From the NCBI RefSeq assembly GCF_017052655.1, contig NZ_JAFIDC010000001.1, forward strand, positions 310,001 through 374,000: a stretch of DNA of 64,000 nucleotides, read 5' to 3'. Source of the DNA: Acholeplasma equirhinis (GTDB lineage: Bacteria; Bacillota_I; Bacilli_A; Acholeplasmatales; Acholeplasmataceae). The notes beneath the pieces were generated by a model. That model searched no databases and was not told the DNA's origin. It worked only from the letters and a program-made list of their open reading frames with translations. Positions 61,320-64,000 of this stretch are shown piece after piece; position 1 is the stretch's first letter, and each line of letters starts with the position of its first letter. Position numbers and translations under genes: made by a program.

Positions 61320-62480
61320 ATGAACACAATGAATAATGAAAAAAAAATGGGTGTTGACTCGGCATCATCAACACCGACATTCTGGCAAAAGACAAGACAA
61401 TTTTTATACACAACATTAAACGCGATGACGTTTGGTATTTTTGGGACAATCGTTGTTGGTGCAATTGTACAAACATTAGGTCTTGTAATAGGGATTGAAG
61501 TTTTCAATCGTGTATCCCAAATCCTAACGTCTTTACTTGGTATGGGTATTGGTTTAAGTATTGGTTTATCACTTAAGTTAAATGGACTTAAGCTTGTTAT
61601 GATTTCTGTAGCAGGTGGTATCGCAAGTTTACTTAAAGTTGACTTTACATTACCTGGTTGGTATGTTCCTGGTGCATCATCAAACAATCCAATTACTGTG
61701 TATTTAGTAGTAATTGCAGTTTATTTCTTGATTGAGCTTGTATTTAAAAAGAAAACTGTTTATGACTTATTCTTTATTCCATTACTTGCTTCGCTTGGGG
61801 CTGTTTTAGCAGTATATGTTGTATCGTGGCCAATTGATCGCTTGATGGAATTAATTTATGCAACGATTAAATTCTTCATGACAGCAGAACCGTATTCTAC
61901 AAGTGCATTTATTTCATTAATCTTCGGTATTTTATTAACATTACCATTTATTTCAAGTGCTGGGGTTGCTATTGCAGTCTTTACAACGCCTTTCTTACAA
62001 GGTGATCCAATTGCGATTACCGCAATGTGTGCAGCGGTTGTTGGATGTACTGCACAAATGATTGGTTTCTCTGTCCAAACAGTGCGTAAGAATGATGTTG
62101 GTACCATCTTTACAGTAGGTCTTGCATCTAGTATGTTCCAATTTAAAAACGTTATGAAGAAACCAATGACTTGGGTTCCAACTTTAGTTGCATCATTTGT
62201 ACTTGCTCCGGTAGCATATCTATTATTTGATGGTTATCAATGGTTTATCAATGCAATACCAGATAATCATGCATTCACTGCAGCATGGCCTGGTATGGGA
62301 AGTAGTGGACTGGTTGGGCAACTTCAAACTTTAACAATTTCTGGATTTTCATTCCAAGGATGGTTATTTGTTGCCTATCAGATCATGGCACCTTTAATTT
62401 TAGTCTTATTTTTAGATGTATTATTCATCAAGATGTCTTGGTATAAAGATACAGATTTAATTTTAGACGCAACATTGTAA
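61320..62480 (+). CDS. PTS EIIC-like permease (PTS_EIIC_2 family)
   Basis: 386 residues, RBS AAGGAAAG. Ten or so helices: FGIFGTIVVGAIVQTLGL, LGMGIGLSIGLSLKLNG, SSAGVAIAVFTTPFLQGDPIAI and LASSMFQFKNVMKKPMTWVPTLVASFVLAPVAYLLF. It belongs to the stand-alone EIIC-like family without EIIA or EIIB domains, whose substrate is not known. Own promoter region and terminator. Confidence 0.75.
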   Translation: MNTMNNEKKMGVDSASSTPTFWQKTRQFLYTTLNAMTFGIFGTIVVGAIVQTLGLVIGIEVFNRVSQILTSLLGMGIGLSIGLSLKLNGLKLVMISVAGGIASLLKVDFTLPGWYVPGASSNNPITVYLVVIAVYFLIELVFKKKTVYDLFFIPLLASLGAVLAVYVVSWPIDRLMELIYATIKFFMTAEPYSTSAFISLIFGILLTLPFISSAGVAIAVFTTPFLQGDPIAITAMCAAVVGCTAQMIGFSVQTVRKNDVGTIFTVGLASSMFQFKNVMKKPMTWVPTLVASFVLAPVAYLLFDGYQWFINAIPDNHAFTAAWPGMGSSGLVGQLQTLTISGFSFQGWLFVAYQIMAPLILVLFLDVLFIKMSWYKDTDLILDATL

Positions 62481-62512
62481 AATAAATCCCATGAATTGGG
62501 ATTTATTTTCTT
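62481..62512 (+). terminator. Terminator after the EIIC-like gene
   Basis: AATAAATCCCA-TGAAT-TGGGATTTATT followed by TTCTTA. Confidence 0.82.
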
Positions 62513-62564
62513 ATAAAGAAAGTTTCAAAAAAATGATGTTAAAATAAAGAAAGGTGATAATAAT

Positions 62565-64000
62565 ATGGATTCAAGAAATCTAACACTTTTAATGGATTTT
62601 TATGAACTAACTATGGCACATGGTTATTTCAAAGATAATAGACATGAAGATGTTGCAGTGTTTGACGTATTTTTTAGATCAGTACCTGATCAAGGTGGTT
62701 ATGCTATACTAGCAGGGCTAGAGTCAATTATTGACTATATTGAAAATCTTAAATTCGATAAAAGTGATATCGATTTTTTACGGAGTAAGCACATTTTTTC
62801 AGATGAATTTTTAACCTATCTTAAAAATTTTAAATTTACATCAGATGTATATGCAATACCAGAAGGCACACCAATTTTTCCAAATGAACCACTTTTAATT
62901 ATTAAAGGTCCATTAATTGAGTGTCAACTTGTAGAAACTATGGTTTTACTTTCAATTAATCATCAATCTTTAATTGCTACTAAAGCATCTAGAATTGTAA
63001 GAGAAGCTAAAGGCCGTACTGTTTTAGAATTTGGTGCAAGAAGAGCACACTCATATGATGCTGCTAATTTAGGTGCAAGAAGTGCATATATTGGTGGTGT
63101 CACAGGTACTTCAAACACATTGGCAGAAAAGCTTTATGGTATTCCAGCACTTGGAACTATGGCACATTCTTATGTCCAAAGTTTTGATACAGAATATGAA
63201 GCATTCAAAAGTTATGCTTTAAATTATCCTGACAATTGTTTATTACTTGTTGATACTTACGACACTCTAAATCAAGGCGTTCCTAATGCGATTAAGATTC
63301 ATAATGAAGTTTTAAAACCAATGGGTAAATACTTAAAAGGTGTCAGAATTGACTCCGGTGACTTAGCTTATCTTTCAAATAAAGTTAGAGAAATGCTAGA
63401 TGAAGCTGGTTTAACAGAAACAAAAATTACAGTTTCTAATTCGCTAGATGAATTCTTGATTAGAGACTTAATCGTACATCAAAATGCTAAGATTGATTCA
63501 TTTGGTGTTGGTGAACGATTGATTACTGCAAGAAGTGAAGCAGTTTTTGGTGGTGTATTTAAATTAAGTGCACTTGAAGTTAATGGCAAATTAGTTCCTA
63601 AAATCAAAATTAGTGATAATGTTGCAAAAACAACTATCCCAGGATTTAAACAAGTCTATCGTTTTTATGATGAAACTGGGATGGCTATTGCAGATTTATT
63701 AACATTGAATGATGAAGTGATTGATCAATCGAAGCCTTATACACTTTTCGACCCTGAACATCCATGGAAAGAAAAAGTTGTTGAAAACTTTAAAGCTGTT
63801 CCATTATTAGAAAAGATCTATGAAAAAGGTCAGTTAATTTATCAACTACCAACCTTAAAAGAAATTCGCGAAAGAAAGCAAAAATTATTTTCAACACTAT
63901 GGCAAGAAGTTATTCGCTTAAATAACCCACACCAATACTATGTGGATTTATCTAAACCACTTTGGGATTTAAGACAAGAACTTATGACAAAACATAAAAA
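62565..64000 (+). CDS. pncB: Nicotinate phosphoribosyltransferase (cut by the window edge)
   Basis: ATG 62565 with AAGGTGA upstream; open for 478 codons to the end of the window, close to the family length of 480-490, so only the last few codons are missing. NLTLLMDFYELTMAHGYF, FGARRAHSYDAAN, the PRPP/His region GTMAHSYVQSF and VRIDSGDLAYLS are present. It makes nicotinate mononucleotide from nicotinate and PRPP for NAD salvage. Confidence 0.94.
   Translation, partial: MDSRNLTLLMDFYELTMAHGYFKDNRHEDVAVFDVFFRSVPDQGGYAILAGLESIIDYIENLKFDKSDIDFLRSKHIFSDEFLTYLKNFKFTSDVYAIPEGTPIFPNEPLLIIKGPLIECQLVETMVLLSINHQSLIATKASRIVREAKGRTVLEFGARRAHSYDAANLGARSAYIGGVTGTSNTLAEKLYGIPALGTMAHSYVQSFDTEYEAFKSYALNYPDNCLLLVDTYDTLNQGVPNAIKIHNEVLKPMGKYLKGVRIDSGDLAYLSNKVREMLDEAGLTETKITVSNSLDEFLIRDLIVHQNAKIDSFGVGERLITARSEAVFGGVFKLSALEVNGKLVPKIKISDNVAKTTIPGFKQVYRFYDETGMAIADLLTLNDEVIDQSKPYTLFDPEHPWKEKVVENFKAVPLLEKIYEKGQLIYQLPTLKEIRERKQKLFSTLWQEVIRLNNPHQYYVDLSKPLWDLRQELMTKHK

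Noticed and set aside
1-64000. Mycoplasma genetic code (UGA as Trp)
   Set aside because: TGA ends many genes in tight ATGA overlaps and tryptophans in conserved motifs are TGG, so UGA is a stop here.

Overview
The window looks like a chromosome segment from an Acholeplasma-like mollicute. The DNA is strongly AT-rich. UGA is a stop codon (many genes overlap through ATGA, and Trp is always TGG), which argues against Mycoplasma and Spiroplasma. The window carries a full type II fatty-acid synthesis operon, a diacylglycerol glucosyltransferase and a spermidine/putrescine transporter, and shows no cell-wall genes. The species cannot be named from sequence alone.

Region 1 (1-14311) is an integrated element, most economically read as a filamentous, inovirus-like prophage. 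It has a tyrosine integrase (1414-2283). A minus-strand morphogenesis operon (9319 down to 2524) encodes a four-TM protein, three secreted or membrane-anchored surface proteins, a 75-residue two-TM protein, a Zot/pI-type assembly ATPase and a TM/coiled-coil protein. A minus-strand early operon (14213 down to 10565) holds about ten small genes, among them an adenine-methylase-like protein and a winged-helix, replication-initiator-like protein. Three small genes in it (31, 53 and 39 codons) are easily missed. The two operons are separated by about 370 bp of highly structured DNA lying between two converging terminators, with three GTACGA repeats. This is the best candidate for the origin or packaging signal. 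The leader upstream of the 62-residue gene (13769-13987) holds two tandem sets of interlocked inverted repeats. Plus-strand cargo consists of an XRE regulator, a trypsin-like lipoprotein and a two-TM protein. The right end is a tRNA 3' end (T-arm, acceptor strand and CCA). The left end and the intact tRNA lie outside the window.

Region 2 (14398-23451) holds a 2323-residue protein with a CvpA-like membrane head and a long acidic repeat tail, an OFA-type MFS transporter and a small membrane protein.

Region 3 (23544-34932) is lipid synthesis. A promoter flanked by two FabT-like operators drives accB-accC-accD-accA-fabH-fabD-fabG-fabF-fabZ, followed by a biotin ligase catalytic domain and the biotin transporter subunit BioY. 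A ferredoxin/flavodoxin-NADP reductase and FabV-type enoyl reductase come next. No acyl carrier protein gene is present here.

Region 4 (35096-52181) is housekeeping: a PadR regulator with a HAAS-domain membrane protein, purB, potABCD, nusB-xseA-xseB-tlyA-recN, an acetyltransferase, a regulated transcription unit encoding only a 27-residue peptide, dinB, a DEAD-box helicase, nfo and a thioredoxin-fold-like membrane protein.

Region 5 (52229-64000) has a CopB-type copper ATPase with a remarkable Cys/His-rich N-terminus and its CsoR repressor and operator, argS, a flippase-like membrane protein overlapping a glycolipid synthase, tRNA-Leu(CAA), a fluoride riboswitch ahead of a cation/proton antiporter, a cupin, a PTS EIIC-like protein, and pncB running off the right edge.
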